Positions 51,951 through 61,367 of a stretch of DNA of 64,000 nucleotides are shown piece by piece (the stretch's first letter is position 1; each line of letters starts with the position of its first letter). The stretch spans positions 145,723-209,722 of the forward strand of contig JASGEI010000018.1 in NCBI GenBank assembly GCA_047606545.1. Reading direction: 5' to 3'. This DNA comes from JASGDC01 sp047606545 (GTDB lineage: Bacteria > Actinomycetota > Actinomycetes > Actinomycetales > Micrococcaceae). Both the position numbers and the translations under genes were made by a program. The notes under the pieces were generated by a model. The model did not search any database, was not told the origin of the DNA, and saw only the letters and a program-made list of their open reading frames with translations.

Positions 51951-52445
51951 ATGTCGTTTATGCGTTTTGGTGTCCGTTTAGGTGTTGATGTTGGTGAAGT
52001 TCGTGTTGGTTTGGCAAAAAGTGATCCGATAGGGATTTTAGCTTCACCAATAGCGACTTTACCGCGTGATCATGAGGAATCAACCGATATTACAAGTATT
52101 GTCAAGCAAGCTGAAAAGCTTGAAGCGATGGAAATAATTGTAGGTTTACCAAAGTTATTGTCCGGAAAAGATGGTATTTCAGCAAATTTGGCAGAAAACT
52201 ATGCTAAGTTATTGTCTGATAGACTTCCTAAAATATCCGTAAGACTATTTGATGAAAGGTTAAGTACGGTAAGAGCACACAGCACTTTGCGTGCAAATGG
52301 CTTAAAGACTGCTAAGCATCGAAAGATAATCGATCAAGTGGCGGCCGTTGATATACTTCAGAATGCATTGGATACAGAAAGAAACACAGGAAGGATTCCC
52401 GGTGAAGAAGTTCCTGGTAAATCTGGTAGGAAGGAAGATTCATGA
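51951..52445 (+). CDS. ruvX: Holliday-junction resolvase-like protein RuvX (YqgF)
   Basis: A 164-aa RNase-H-fold protein: RLGVDVGEVRVGLAKSDPIG, IIVGLPKLLSGKDG, VRLFDERLSTVRAH and QVAAVDILQNALD. The family acts in 16S rRNA 5' maturation (YqgF) or resolves junctions; the acidic active-site residues are present. It starts 2 nt after alaS and its stop overlaps the mltG ATG by 4 nt. Confidence 0.93.
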   Translation: MSFMRFGVRLGVDVGEVRVGLAKSDPIGILASPIATLPRDHEESTDITSIVKQAEKLEAMEIIVGLPKLLSGKDGISANLAENYAKLLSDRLPKISVRLFDERLSTVRAHSTLRANGLKTAKHRKIIDQVAAVDILQNALDTERNTGRIPGEEVPGKSGRKEDS

Positions 52446-54265
52446 GTAAAGGTATTCCTAAGAAACCTTCTAAACCGCCAAGTAAACCTAGCTTTAAACC
52501 GAGTGTTGGTGGGACGAACCCTAATAATAACGCTGGCGATCCAGGTGATATCTTAGATAACCTGATATACAGCGAAGGGACTAGTCAAGCGAACACGAGT
52601 TCTTCTGCTACAAATACACCGCAATCAGTCCAAAGTCATGCTCAAGATGACTTAGAAGAGGAAACGTACGAGTCAGTTATTCCTGACCGTGATGTTGATA
52701 CTTCAATTCTGGACAATCACTTAGGATCAGCTACTGGTGTCGCATCGACACCATCAAATAGCCATGAAGATTCTATTGTTGACGTTCAGAATAGTGCTGA
52801 TGCTACTGAAGTCTTCCATGAAGAAACTGAAAAGCCTAAAAACCGACGTCAAGCACGAGCTGAGCGTTTAAAGGCTCCCGCTTCTGCAAAGTCAAATACC
52901 GGAGCTTTCAGAGGGCTTAGAGGACGTAAAAAGAAGAAAAAAACTGTTAAAGCAGCTGTAGGGACAGTTCAGAGTAATAGTGCTAATACTAGTAATATTA
53001 CTGATGATGAAAAGTTGCTAACACATGATGAGCATGATATTGATATACATGATAGTCATGAACTAGAAGCAGAGCATCATGAAACTGGCTCTTTCTTCGA
53101 GGAAGACGAGAGTCACTATATTCCTGAAGAGGAACTTGGACATGAAGATGATGATGACTCCATGTTTAAAGAGTTTGTGACTACTAAGAGCAATAAGCGT
53201 GCTAAATATTCAATGCGTATTGCTATCGGTGTTTTAGTCGCAGTATTAGCAACATTAATTTATTTTGCAGCTCCGTTCCTACGACCGGACCCATATTATG
53301 CAGATTATAAAGGTCCTGGTCATGGCACAGCTACTGTTGAAGTTAAAAAGGGTGCTAGTGGCCAAGCAATTGCTAATGCGTTGGTACAGCAAGGTGTAGT
53401 TAAATCACAAGGTAGTTTCTTGAAAGCCTTTGCTGCTGACCCAGACTCTGCTAGTATTCCGCCAGGTAAGTACACGTTTAAGCAAGGTATGAAAGCTTCA
53501 GATGCTGTAAATGTAATGACTCAGCCAATTCGAGATGCTGAAAATAATAGATCAGTATCAGTTAACGCTGGCTATACGCAAAAAGATGTATTTAAAGCCT
53601 TAACTAGTAGCTTTGGCTTTAGTGGTGATGACTTAGATAATTTGGGTAGTAGCCCTACACAATTCGGTCTTCCATCAAAGGCAAAAAATCTTGATGGTTA
53701 TTTGGCTCCTAACTTGTATGTAATGAATAAAAACACTTCGGCTAAAGATGCTATTCAAAAGATGGTAGATACTCAAAAATCTATTTTGAAGCAAGAAGGC
53801 ATCACGGATGAAAACCAACAGTTCAAGATCTTAACTATTGCAAGTATTTTGCAAAAAGAAGGTAAGCCAAACGATTATGCAGTTATCGCAGGTATTTTAA
53901 ATAACCGTCTTTCTGCAAATAACACAGAAACTCATGGTCTGTTACAGCTTGACTCTACAGTTGGTTATGGTTTGGGTGATATCCAGATTTCAACAACTGA
54001 TGCACAACGCGAGGATGCCAATAACGCTTACAACACATACGTGCATAAGGGACTACCTCCTGGTCCAATTGGTAACCCATCGAAGAAAGCTATTGATGCT
54101 GCTTTGCACCCACAGAAAAACAACTACTACTACTGGGTAACTGTTAATCCAGAAACTGGTGAAACTAAGTTCGCGACTACTCTTGAACAGCATAACCAGT
54201 ATACTGAAGAGTTTAATCAGTGGTGTTCTGATAATCCATCTAAGTGTACTTCTGCTGGAGGCTAG
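52442..54265 (+). CDS. mltG: Endolytic transglycosylase MltG
   Basis: A 607-aa inner-membrane protein that cuts nascent glycan strands and sets their length. Residues 1-255 form a long, disordered cytoplasmic part, with a Lys-rich patch (KKKKKK near 163-167) and a His/Asp/Glu-rich block at about 195-234. One membrane helix (258-278) precedes the periplasmic YceG domain, with LDGYLAPNLYVM, the catalytic-Glu segment ILQKEGKPNDYAVIAGILNN, LLQLDSTVGYGLG and THKGLPPGPIGNPS-like YVHKGLPPGPIGNP. The long N-terminus is common in actinobacteria, but the His-rich block is notable. Confidence 0.95.
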   Translation: MSKGIPKKPSKPPSKPSFKPSVGGTNPNNNAGDPGDILDNLIYSEGTSQANTSSSATNTPQSVQSHAQDDLEEETYESVIPDRDVDTSILDNHLGSATGVASTPSNSHEDSIVDVQNSADATEVFHEETEKPKNRRQARAERLKAPASAKSNTGAFRGLRGRKKKKKTVKAAVGTVQSNSANTSNITDDEKLLTHDEHDIDIHDSHELEAEHHETGSFFEEDESHYIPEEELGHEDDDDSMFKEFVTTKSNKRAKYSMRIAIGVLVAVLATLIYFAAPFLRPDPYYADYKGPGHGTATVEVKKGASGQAIANALVQQGVVKSQGSFLKAFAADPDSASIPPGKYTFKQGMKASDAVNVMTQPIRDAENNRSVSVNAGYTQKDVFKALTSSFGFSGDDLDNLGSSPTQFGLPSKAKNLDGYLAPNLYVMNKNTSAKDAIQKMVDTQKSILKQEGITDENQQFKILTIASILQKEGKPNDYAVIAGILNNRLSANNTETHGLLQLDSTVGYGLGDIQISTTDAQREDANNAYNTYVHKGLPPGPIGNPSKKAIDAALHPQKNNYYYWVTVNPETGETKFATTLEQHNQYTEEFNQWCSDNPSKCTSAGG

Positions 54266-54271
54266 TACCAT

Positions 54272-55081
54272 ATGAAAGCTGAATTAGGGGTAGTGGGCTA
54301 TCCAATAGCTCACTCCCTTTCTCCTCAGCTTCACAATGCTACTTATCAATATTTAGGCTTTGCAGCTAATTATCAAAAATTTGAAGTTCCCCCTGGTAAG
54401 TTTATAGATTTCATTAAAAATCATCCAGAACTTGCTGGCTTATCTATAACAATGCCGCATAAGTTTGCGGCATTTTCTATAGCTGAAAATCTAGATAAAT
54501 ATGCTGAACTTACAGGTGCTGCAAATACTTTAAAACGAAATGCCGATAAGACTTGGGCGGCTTATAATACTGATGTTTATGGAATTATCCAAGCCTTGAG
54601 CAATGCGAACCAAGTAATTGATAGTAAAGACAAAGTTGCTGTATTGGGTGGCGGTGCAACAGCGATGTCAGCTTTTTGTGCGTTAGCAGAATTAGGGTTT
54701 TCTAATATTGAGTTATTTTTGAGAAGTCCAAACAAAGCTTTAGATATTATAAAGCTAGCTAAACATTTAAATATTCGATGTACTGTTAGAAACCTTAACG
54801 ACGTAATTAAGACAAATTACTTAATTTCCACACTTCCACAAGACGCCATTAAAGCTTATAAAAGTAATCTAGACTTAACAGAAACAAACTTGGCTTTTGA
54901 TGTAAATTACAATCCTTGGCCAAGTGAATTAGCTAAGTATTGTGAAACAGCAAAAGTAGAGATTATCCCAGGAATTGAGATGCTTTTGCATCAAGCTGTT
55001 AGACAAGTACAAATTTTCACCGGCACTACGCGTAATTCAGCTGAAATTCTAAGCACAATGAGTAAAAGTGTGAAAAAATAG
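54272..55081 (+). CDS. aroE: Shikimate dehydrogenase
   Basis: A 269-aa enzyme reducing 3-dehydroshikimate with NADPH. Motifs: LGVVGYPIAHSLSPQLHNAT, GLSITMPHKFAAF (catalytic Lys), GAANTLKR, YNTDVYGI, the nucleotide loop VAVLGGGATAMSAFCALAEL, and GIEMLLHQAVRQVQIFTG. It starts 6 nt after mltG and is followed 5 nt later by aroC. Confidence 0.95.
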   Translation: MKAELGVVGYPIAHSLSPQLHNATYQYLGFAANYQKFEVPPGKFIDFIKNHPELAGLSITMPHKFAAFSIAENLDKYAELTGAANTLKRNADKTWAAYNTDVYGIIQALSNANQVIDSKDKVAVLGGGATAMSAFCALAELGFSNIELFLRSPNKALDIIKLAKHLNIRCTVRNLNDVIKTNYLISTLPQDAIKAYKSNLDLTETNLAFDVNYNPWPSELAKYCETAKVEIIPGIEMLLHQAVRQVQIFTGTTRNSAEILSTMSKSVKK

Positions 55082-55086
55082 TACTT

Positions 55087-56280
55087 ATGTATAGATGGAT
55101 AACAGCTGGTGAATCACATGGTGAATCTTTAGTCGGAATCATTGAAGGGATTCCCGCCGGCGTTGAAGTAACAACAAAAGATATTAAAGCAGCTTTGGCT
55201 AGGCGTAGACTTGGCTATGGTCGTGGTGCACGCATGAAGTTTGAAGAAGATCAACTTCGATTTTCCGGCGGTGTACGTCACGGTAAGACTATGGGCAGCC
55301 CAATTGCAATTATTATTGAAAACACGGAATGGCCAAAGTGGCAAAAAGTAATGTCAGCTGATCCAGTTGACTCAAGAGAACTTGAAGGTTCTGCAAGAAA
55401 TAAAGCCTTAACCCGCCCACGGCCTGGACATGCAGACTTAGCTGGAATGCAAAAGTATGGCTTTGATGAAGCTCGCCCTGCATTAGAACGTGCGAGTGCT
55501 CGTGAAACAGCTACTAGAGTGGCTCTAGGTGAAGTAGCTGCCTGTTTTTTAAGTCAACTAGGGATTGAAACCGTGTCTCACACAATTTCAATTGCTGAAG
55601 TTATTAATAAAACTGAAAAATTACCAAAGCCAGCCGATACTGAAAGACTTGATGCGGATCCATTACGTTGTTTTAATGCGAAAACTTCAGAAGAGATGGT
55701 GGCAAGAGTAGATAAAGCACATAAAACTGGACAAACTTTAGGTGGAATAGTCGAAGTATTAGCCTATGGTTTACCTCCTGGCCTAGGTAGTTATTCTCAA
55801 TGGGACACTAGACTTGATGCAAAGCTTGCTCAAGCTTTAATGGGAATCCAAGCAATTAAAGGTGTAGAAGTTGGTGATGGTTTTACTACTTCAAGCCGAG
55901 AAGGCTATCTTGCACACGATGAAATTGAAACTGAAAATGAAATTTTAACTCGTCAGAGTAATCGTGCTGGTGGTATTGAAGGTGGGATGAGTATTGGCGA
56001 AGTATTACGTGTTCGTGCTGCTATGAAACCAATTGCTACGGTACCTAAAGCCCTTAAAACTGTTGATGTAGAAACAGGTGAAGCTACCAAAGCGCATCAT
56101 CAACGTTCCGATGTCTGTGCAGTACCAGCGGCTGGAGTAGTAGCTCAAGCGATGGTAAACCTAACCTTAGCTGGGGTAGTACTTGAAAAGTTTGGTGGCG
56201 ATTCGATTGTGGAAACTAAACGTAATTTAGAAAACTACCGTGCAAATATTCCAGCTTCCATGAAAACGAAAGGGGTATAA
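55087..56280 (+). CDS. aroC: Chorismate synthase
   Basis: A 397-aa FMN-dependent enzyme making chorismate from EPSP. Motifs: RWITAGESHGESLVGIIEGI, RRRLGYGRGARMKFEEDQL, TMGSPIAIIIENTEW, RPGHADLAGMQKYGFDEARP, ERASARETATRVA, and SNRAGGIEGGMSIGE. Length and residues are normal. It lies between aroE and the fused aroKB. The EPSP synthase gene aroA is not in this window. Confidence 0.97.
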   Translation: MYRWITAGESHGESLVGIIEGIPAGVEVTTKDIKAALARRRLGYGRGARMKFEEDQLRFSGGVRHGKTMGSPIAIIIENTEWPKWQKVMSADPVDSRELEGSARNKALTRPRPGHADLAGMQKYGFDEARPALERASARETATRVALGEVAACFLSQLGIETVSHTISIAEVINKTEKLPKPADTERLDADPLRCFNAKTSEEMVARVDKAHKTGQTLGGIVEVLAYGLPPGLGSYSQWDTRLDAKLAQALMGIQAIKGVEVGDGFTTSSREGYLAHDEIETENEILTRQSNRAGGIEGGMSIGEVLRVRAAMKPIATVPKALKTVDVETGEATKAHHQRSDVCAVPAAGVVAQAMVNLTLAGVVLEKFGGDSIVETKRNLENYRANIPASMKTKGV

Positions 56281-56282
56281 CT

Positions 56283-57914
56283 GTGATACAACCTTTAGTA
56301 ATTTTTGTAGGACCACCCGGAGCTGGTAAAACTTCTATAGCTCGGGCATTATCAAAACTAAGTGGTGTAGGTTGGCGTGATACCGATCAGGTAATTACTG
56401 AAAAGTATGGTGAGATAAGTGAGATTTTTGAGAATTATGGACAAGATTATTTCCGTAATGTTGAAGAAAAAGTAGTCCGTAATCTTATTGAAAACTATTC
56501 TGGAATTATTGCTCTTGGTGGTGGCGCAGTTTTACGTGATTCGATTCGAGAACTTTTGAAAAACCAACGGGTCGTGTTCCTTGACGTTGATGAAAATGAA
56601 GCCATTGAACGCGTCACTAGGACTACTCATCGGCCGTTGCTACTAGAAAACCCAGCCGAAGCATGGCGAGCAATTGCCCAAAAGCGTCGCCCACACTATG
56701 AAGAAGTAGCTACACATATTGTGCAAACCAATAATATGCGTATCTATGATGTGGCAAAAAAGGTGCGTAATTTAATAGATAGTCCGTTACTTGGCAGTCA
56801 GCAGAAGAAAATTCCAGCTGGTTTGATTCATGGTAGCAAAATGCGAAAGCCGCAGCATGAAGTTATTGATGTGGATGGTTACCAAGTTACTGTGGGTAGG
56901 AACTTGTTAAATAAATTAGCGCCTACATTAGGTGAAACTGTTAAAAAAGTTTTAATAGTTAATCCACAAGCTTTACGTTTAACTGGTGAAAAGATTCGTG
57001 AAGAGTTATTAAAACATGGTTATGAAGCAATCATAGCTGAGATACCTGATGCAGAATCTGGTAAAAATATCCAGGTGGCTGCTTTCTGTTGGGAAATTTT
57101 AGGTAAATCTGATTTTACCCGGTCTGATGCAATTGTGACTGTTGGCGGTGGTGCTGTGACTGACTTAGGTGGTTTCGTCGCTGCCACTTGGTTACGTGGT
57201 ATTAAAGTAGTCCATATGCCTACTACAGTATTAGGTATTGTAGATGCTTCTGTGGGGGGAAAGACGGGTATTAATACTGTTGAAGGTAAAAACCTAGTAG
57301 GTTCTTTCCATAAGCCACTAGCCGTGTTGGCTGACCTTAACTCGCTTGAGACGCTTCCTGAAAATGAAGTAATTTCTGGGATGGCTGAAGTTGTGAAATG
57401 TGGTTTTATCGCTGATGAACGCATCTTAGAAATTGTGGAAGAAAATAACGGTAAGTTGCCGATAAATTCACCAGAGTTCTTTGAAGTTGTAACTCGTGCT
57501 ATAAAAGTTAAAGCTGAGGTTGTTACTGAGGATTTTAAAGAAACAGGTAGGCGTGAATATTTAAACTATGGGCATACTCTTGGTCATGCTATTGAGCATG
57601 CTGAGCGTTATCAGTTCCGTCATGGCGCTGCAGTAGCAATTGGTATGGTATTTGCTGCTGAGTTAGGTGCACTTCTAGGTAAGACATCAGATGAAGTAGT
57701 GCAACGTCATCGTGAGATATTAGAAATGGTTGGATTACCTACTACTTACATTGCATCACGCTGGTCTTCACTTTATGAAGTTATGAAACGCGATAAAAAA
57801 ACTCGTGGTGATATTTTACGTTTTGTAGTGTTAAAAGACATTGGAGAACCGACAATAGTAGAGGTGCCAGATGCTTCATTATTATTTGCTAGCTATCAGG
57901 AAATTGTACGATGA
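56283..57914 (+). CDS. aroKB: Fused shikimate kinase / 3-dehydroquinate synthase
   Basis: A 543-aa fusion. Residues 1-165 are shikimate kinase, with P-loop GPPGAGKTSIARAL, GVGWRDTD and IIALGGGAVLRD. After a short linker, about 190-543 is dehydroquinate synthase, with VTVGGGAVTDLGGFVAATWL, RGIKVVHMPTTVLGIVDASV, GKTGINTVEGKNLVGSFHKP, MAEVVKCGFI and LNYGHTLGHAIEH. Such an AroK-AroB fusion occurs in bifidobacteria and relatives. It starts 2 nt after aroC and overlaps aroQ by 4 nt. Confidence 0.95.
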   Translation: MIQPLVIFVGPPGAGKTSIARALSKLSGVGWRDTDQVITEKYGEISEIFENYGQDYFRNVEEKVVRNLIENYSGIIALGGGAVLRDSIRELLKNQRVVFLDVDENEAIERVTRTTHRPLLLENPAEAWRAIAQKRRPHYEEVATHIVQTNNMRIYDVAKKVRNLIDSPLLGSQQKKIPAGLIHGSKMRKPQHEVIDVDGYQVTVGRNLLNKLAPTLGETVKKVLIVNPQALRLTGEKIREELLKHGYEAIIAEIPDAESGKNIQVAAFCWEILGKSDFTRSDAIVTVGGGAVTDLGGFVAATWLRGIKVVHMPTTVLGIVDASVGGKTGINTVEGKNLVGSFHKPLAVLADLNSLETLPENEVISGMAEVVKCGFIADERILEIVEENNGKLPINSPEFFEVVTRAIKVKAEVVTEDFKETGRREYLNYGHTLGHAIEHAERYQFRHGAAVAIGMVFAAELGALLGKTSDEVVQRHREILEMVGLPTTYIASRWSSLYEVMKRDKKTRGDILRFVVLKDIGEPTIVEVPDASLLFASYQEIVR

Positions 57915-58333
57915 CTATTATGGTTTTGAATGGCCCGAATCTTAATTTGTTAGGTAAGCGCGAGCCTGAAATATATGGTAAAGATACTTTAGGCAGTATT
58001 GAAGCTGAGTTAAAAGAAATAGTTGGTGATATTGATTTTCGGCAGACTAATGATGAAGGTGAGCTAATTAACTGGATTCATGAGGCTATCGAAAAAAGAT
58101 ATGATGTAATCATAAACCCAGCAGCTTTTACTCATTATTCTTATGGACTAGCTGATGCTTGTGCGATGCTAAAAGATTTTGATTTAAAACTTATTGAAGT
58201 TCATATCTCAAACCCTCATGCTCGAGAGAATTTTCGCCATAAAAGTGTGATTTCACCAGTTGCTACTGGAGTGATTGCTGGTTTTGGAAAAGATTCCTAC
58301 AAACTAGCTCTGAAAGAGCTACTTCAAGGCTAA
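57911..58333 (+). CDS. aroQ: 3-dehydroquinate dehydratase, type II
   Basis: A 140-aa type II dehydroquinase. Motifs: MVLNGPNLNLLGKREPEIYG (catalytic Arg/Tyr), RQTNDEGELINWIHEA, IINPAAFTHYSYGLADA, IEVHISNPHARENFRHKSV and ATGVIAGFGKDSY. It completes the shikimate run aroE-aroC-aroKB-aroQ. ATG overlaps the aroKB stop (ATGA). Confidence 0.95.
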   Translation: MTIMVLNGPNLNLLGKREPEIYGKDTLGSIEAELKEIVGDIDFRQTNDEGELINWIHEAIEKRYDVIINPAAFTHYSYGLADACAMLKDFDLKLIEVHISNPHARENFRHKSVISPVATGVIAGFGKDSYKLALKELLQG

Positions 58334-58380
58334 ATCCGTTACAATAAATACAGTTAATTTTTCTATAGAAAGAAGATATT

Positions 58381-58944
58381 GTGGCTACAAGTAATGATAT
58401 TAAAAATGGTTCTGTCCTAAATATTGATGGTCAACTATGGAACGTAATAGAATTCCAGCATGTAAAGCCTGGTAAGGGTGGTGCTTTTGTTCGTACAAAA
58501 ATGAAAAACATCCTTTCTGGAAAAGTAGTTGACAAGACATTCAACGCAGGTGCAAAAGTTGATTTTGAAACTGTTGATCGTAGTACATACTCTTACTTAT
58601 ATAAAGATGGTGAAGACTATGTATTTATGGACACTACTACTTACGATCAAATTACTTTGACTAAGGAAAAAGTAGGTAATGCGGCAAACTTTATGTTAGA
58701 AAATCAAGAAGTTCAGATTGCAATGCATGGTGAAGAGCCACTTTATGTGGAGCTTCCAGCTAATGTAACTCTTGAAATTACTTATACAGAACCAGGTCTG
58801 CAAGGTGATCGCTCAAGTGGTGGTACTAAGCCAGCTACAGTTGAAACTGGTTATAACGTAAACGTGCCACTATTTATCAACCAAGGCGAAAAAATTAAAG
58901 TAGATACTCGTTCTGGTGAATACCTAGGTCGCGTAAAAGAATAG
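58381..58944 (+). CDS. efp: Elongation factor P
   Basis: A 187-aa factor that relieves ribosome stalling at polyproline. The modified-loop residue corresponds to K32 in KPGKGGAFVRTKMKN, a form common in actinobacteria. The three OB/KOW domains are evident (NGSVLNIDGQLWNVIEFQH; LEITYTEPGLQGDR; FINQGEKIKVDTRSGEYLGR). No epm or ymfI-type modification gene is near. The start is GTG 58381. Coupled to nusB, whose GTG shares a base with the efp stop. Confidence 0.97.
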   Translation: MATSNDIKNGSVLNIDGQLWNVIEFQHVKPGKGGAFVRTKMKNILSGKVVDKTFNAGAKVDFETVDRSTYSYLYKDGEDYVFMDTTTYDQITLTKEKVGNAANFMLENQEVQIAMHGEEPLYVELPANVTLEITYTEPGLQGDRSSGGTKPATVETGYNVNVPLFINQGEKIKVDTRSGEYLGRVKE

Positions 58945-59360
58945 TGAAAACTCGTACTAAAGCACGTACTAAAGCATTTGAAATTTTGTTTGAGGCATCG
59001 CAACGTGATGTTGACCCAGTTTCTTTATATCAAGGACGGTTAAAACAGCGTGATCCAAAAGCAGCACCGCCAAATGCATATATTCAAGAGCTAATAGCAG
59101 GTGTTAGTGAAAACCAAGAAAAAATTGATGAAACAATAGCGTCTTTTGCCCAAGGTTGGACTTTACGCCGGATGCCTAATGTGGATTTAACGCTACTTCG
59201 TATTGGCACTTGGGAAATTTTATTTAACGATGAAGTTCCAGTAGAAGTTGTGTTAAGTGAAGCAGTAGCTTTGGCTCGTGAATTTTCAGGTGACAAATCA
59301 CCTAAGTTTGTTAACGGCGTTCTAGGACGTATAGATAAAATGAAAGAAACGTTACAATGA
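58944..59360 (+). CDS. nusB: Transcription antitermination factor NusB
   Basis: A 138-aa all-helical protein of the rRNA antitermination complex (with NusE). Motifs: RTKARTKAFEILFEASQRDV, RRMPNVDLTLLRIGTWEILF, VPVEVVLSEAVALAREFSGD and KFVNGVLGRI. The start is GTG 58944, sharing one base with the efp stop; its own stop overlaps the next ATG by 4 nt. Confidence 0.95.
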   Translation: MKTRTKARTKAFEILFEASQRDVDPVSLYQGRLKQRDPKAAPPNAYIQELIAGVSENQEKIDETIASFAQGWTLRRMPNVDLTLLRIGTWEILFNDEVPVEVVLSEAVALAREFSGDKSPKFVNGVLGRIDKMKETLQ

Positions 59361-59875
59361 CAGCTTTTGTTGCAGTAACTCTTGCAATTGCCACTTTGGC
59401 TTTAGTTTATTTTGGTATGCAAAAAGGCTGGCAAAATAAATTAAAGTCACAAAAAGCAGAGCAAGCACCGAGAGAAAATCTAGATTATAAATTAGGCAAA
59501 TTACAAGGGACTTTTGATGGAGTCTATGTAGCCACTGTTTATGCAGACAGACCGCTTGAACGGATTGCTCAACATGATTTAGGGGTAAAGAATCGGGCTA
59601 CCTTGGCAGTTTATGAACATGGGTTAGTATTCGAAAAAGAACCTCAAGATGTCCTTATTCCTAATAAAGCAATTACCAAAGTAGGTACCACTATGGGCAT
59701 GATTGGTAAAGTAGTTGCTAAAGGGAAAGTTTTAACAATCGGCTGGTATCTAGGAGATATTCCAGTTGAAACTGGATTTACCATTGAACCAGGGCGTAAA
59801 ACTGAAACTGCGCCTATTGCTGACATTGAGCATTTAATTGAAAAGACAGTTGATAATACAATCTCAGTTAAATAA
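59357..59875 (+). CDS. Single-helix membrane protein of unknown function
   Basis: A 172-aa protein with an N-terminal membrane helix (TAFVAVTLAIATLALVYFGM), a basic stretch and a soluble, beta-rich remainder (GTFDGVYVATVYADRPLERI, LIPNKAITKVGTTMGMIGKV, GWYLGDIPVETGFTIEPGRK) resembling PH-like domains of actinobacterial membrane proteins. Its place after nusB with ATGA overlap ties it to this operon. No function is known to me. Confidence 0.7.
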   Translation: MTAFVAVTLAIATLALVYFGMQKGWQNKLKSQKAEQAPRENLDYKLGKLQGTFDGVYVATVYADRPLERIAQHDLGVKNRATLAVYEHGLVFEKEPQDVLIPNKAITKVGTTMGMIGKVVAKGKVLTIGWYLGDIPVETGFTIEPGRKTETAPIADIEHLIEKTVDNTISVK

Positions 59876-59889
59876 GAAAGAAAAATAAA

Positions 59890-60375
59890 ATGGGAAATTT
59901 GCCAATTCCACCAATGACAATAGTTTTAATAGTTGTCACTATTATTTTTATTCTGAAAGAACAGGAACTAAAGCGGTCTTTTAAAGGTGTCGAAATTATC
60001 TTGTTGGTCGGTGTAGTTTCACTTTGGCAACACAGCCGTAATTTAAGCTTTACCGATGAAGTAATCGTTTATCTAATTATTTCAGTCTTTACTGGGTTAT
60101 TATTCGGGGCTATGCGTTCGCTAACTGTAAAAGTTTATTATTCGAAATCTCGGGATAAATGGTTTGTCAGAGGCACAGTTTGGTCAGCAGTAGTATTTTT
60201 AACTGGCTTTATTATTAATAACTTAATTCGTCTTACTTTTGAGAAGCTATATCATGATGAAGTCGCTGTAGTTGCTGCTTCTTCTGCATTACATGTCGCA
60301 GTTACTCTTGCTTCGGTCAAGCTTTCATTCTTATATAAAAAGGACCATGAAAAGAATCCTATTATTGTAGATTAA
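59890..60375 (+). CDS. Polytopic membrane protein of unknown function
   Basis: A 161-aa protein with about four or five hydrophobic helices (IPPMTIVLIVVTIIFILKE, EIILLVGVVSLW, VIVYLIISVFTGLLFGAMRS, GTVWSAVVFLTGFIINNLIR, AALHVAVTLA-like ALHVAVTLASVKL). It broadly recalls DUF1453/CcdC-like proteins, though this is uncertain. It begins 14 nt after the previous membrane-protein gene and is probably in the same transcript. Confidence 0.7.
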   Translation: MGNLPIPPMTIVLIVVTIIFILKEQELKRSFKGVEIILLVGVVSLWQHSRNLSFTDEVIVYLIISVFTGLLFGAMRSLTVKVYYSKSRDKWFVRGTVWSAVVFLTGFIINNLIRLTFEKLYHDEVAVVAASSALHVAVTLASVKLSFLYKKDHEKNPIIVD

Positions 60376-60420
60376 GATTACAATTTCATTTAATAGGAAA
60401 ATAACGACTATAATTAGTAG

Positions 60421-60999
60421 ATGAGTAGTAAAGCTAAAAAAGATTTCCCCCTTGTAGTAATTTCTGGTCCTACAGCTGTCGGTAAAGGTACTGTAGTTAA
60501 AAGCTTGTTAAAGAATTATCCACAGGTTTCTGTGGCAACTTCAGCTACTACAAGAGAGGCTCGACCAGGTGAAAAGCATGGCGAGCATTATTTTTTCTTA
60601 TCGGTAGATGAATTTAACAATAAAATTGAGAATAATGAGTTCCTAGAGTGGGCTACTGTACACCGTAAACATAAGTACGGTACGTTGCTATCAGAGATTA
60701 AAGCCATTAATGCAGCTGGAAAATGTCCGATTTTAGAAATTGATGTAGCAGGATTGCGTCAGGTTAAAAAGCGTGTTCCAGGTTTAATGAGTATTTTTAT
60801 CGAACCTCCCACTTGGGAAGATTTAACCATTAGGATTAAAGGTCGTGGCACAGAAAGTGCTGAGGAAATCAAAACTAGGCTGGAAACAGCTAGCGAAGAA
60901 ATGGAAGCTGCGGTAGAATTTGACTATAAAGTCGTTAATGACAATGTTGACGATGCTGTGGAAAAAATCGCAAATATAATTGGTTTGCAAAACAAGTAA
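60421..60999 (+). CDS. gmk: Guanylate kinase
   Basis: A 192-aa nucleotide kinase converting GMP to GDP. The P-loop GPTAVGKGTVVKSLL spans residues 16-30. GMP-site motifs are SATTREARPGEKHGEHYFFL and FLEWATVHRKHKYGT; the lid is RIKGRGTESAEEIKTRLE. It precedes rpoZ, the usual gmk-rpoZ-coaBC order. Confidence 0.96.
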   Translation: MSSKAKKDFPLVVISGPTAVGKGTVVKSLLKNYPQVSVATSATTREARPGEKHGEHYFFLSVDEFNNKIENNEFLEWATVHRKHKYGTLLSEIKAINAAGKCPILEIDVAGLRQVKKRVPGLMSIFIEPPTWEDLTIRIKGRGTESAEEIKTRLETASEEMEAAVEFDYKVVNDNVDDAVEKIANIIGLQNK

Positions 61000-61010
61000 G
61001 AAAGATATAG

Positions 61011-61349
61011 ATGTCAACTCTTGAAAATGAAGGAATCATCCACCCATCAATTGATGAACTTCTAGAAGTTAGTGATAACAAATATGCTTTGGTAATCTAT
61101 GGAGCTAAACGTGCCCGTCAGGTTAATGCATATTACTCACAGTTAAACGAAGGGCTTTTGCAGCATGTAGGTCCACTAGTTGAAAGTGAAATTAATGAAA
61201 AATCACTTTCAATTGCACTTCGTGAAATCAACGAAGGTAAATTAGTTGCCAAGACTAAAGAAGATGCTCGTACAGGTCTAGACGGTACTGAAATTAAGGC
61301 ATCAGAACCTTTCGTAACTGATACGTTTATTACTGAAGAGTCTGAATAG
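61011..61349 (+). CDS. rpoZ: RNA polymerase omega subunit
   Basis: A 112-aa subunit that binds the beta-prime C-terminus. Core: IIHPSIDELLEVSDNKYALV, YGAKRARQVNAYYSQL, LSIALREINEGKLVAK. The N-terminal conserved region is complete; the acidic C-terminal tail is variable. It lies between gmk and coaC. Confidence 0.95.
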   Translation: MSTLENEGIIHPSIDELLEVSDNKYALVIYGAKRARQVNAYYSQLNEGLLQHVGPLVESEINEKSLSIALREINEGKLVAKTKEDARTGLDGTEIKASEPFVTDTFITEESE

Positions 61350-61367
61350 CAACTCTTAGGTAAGATT

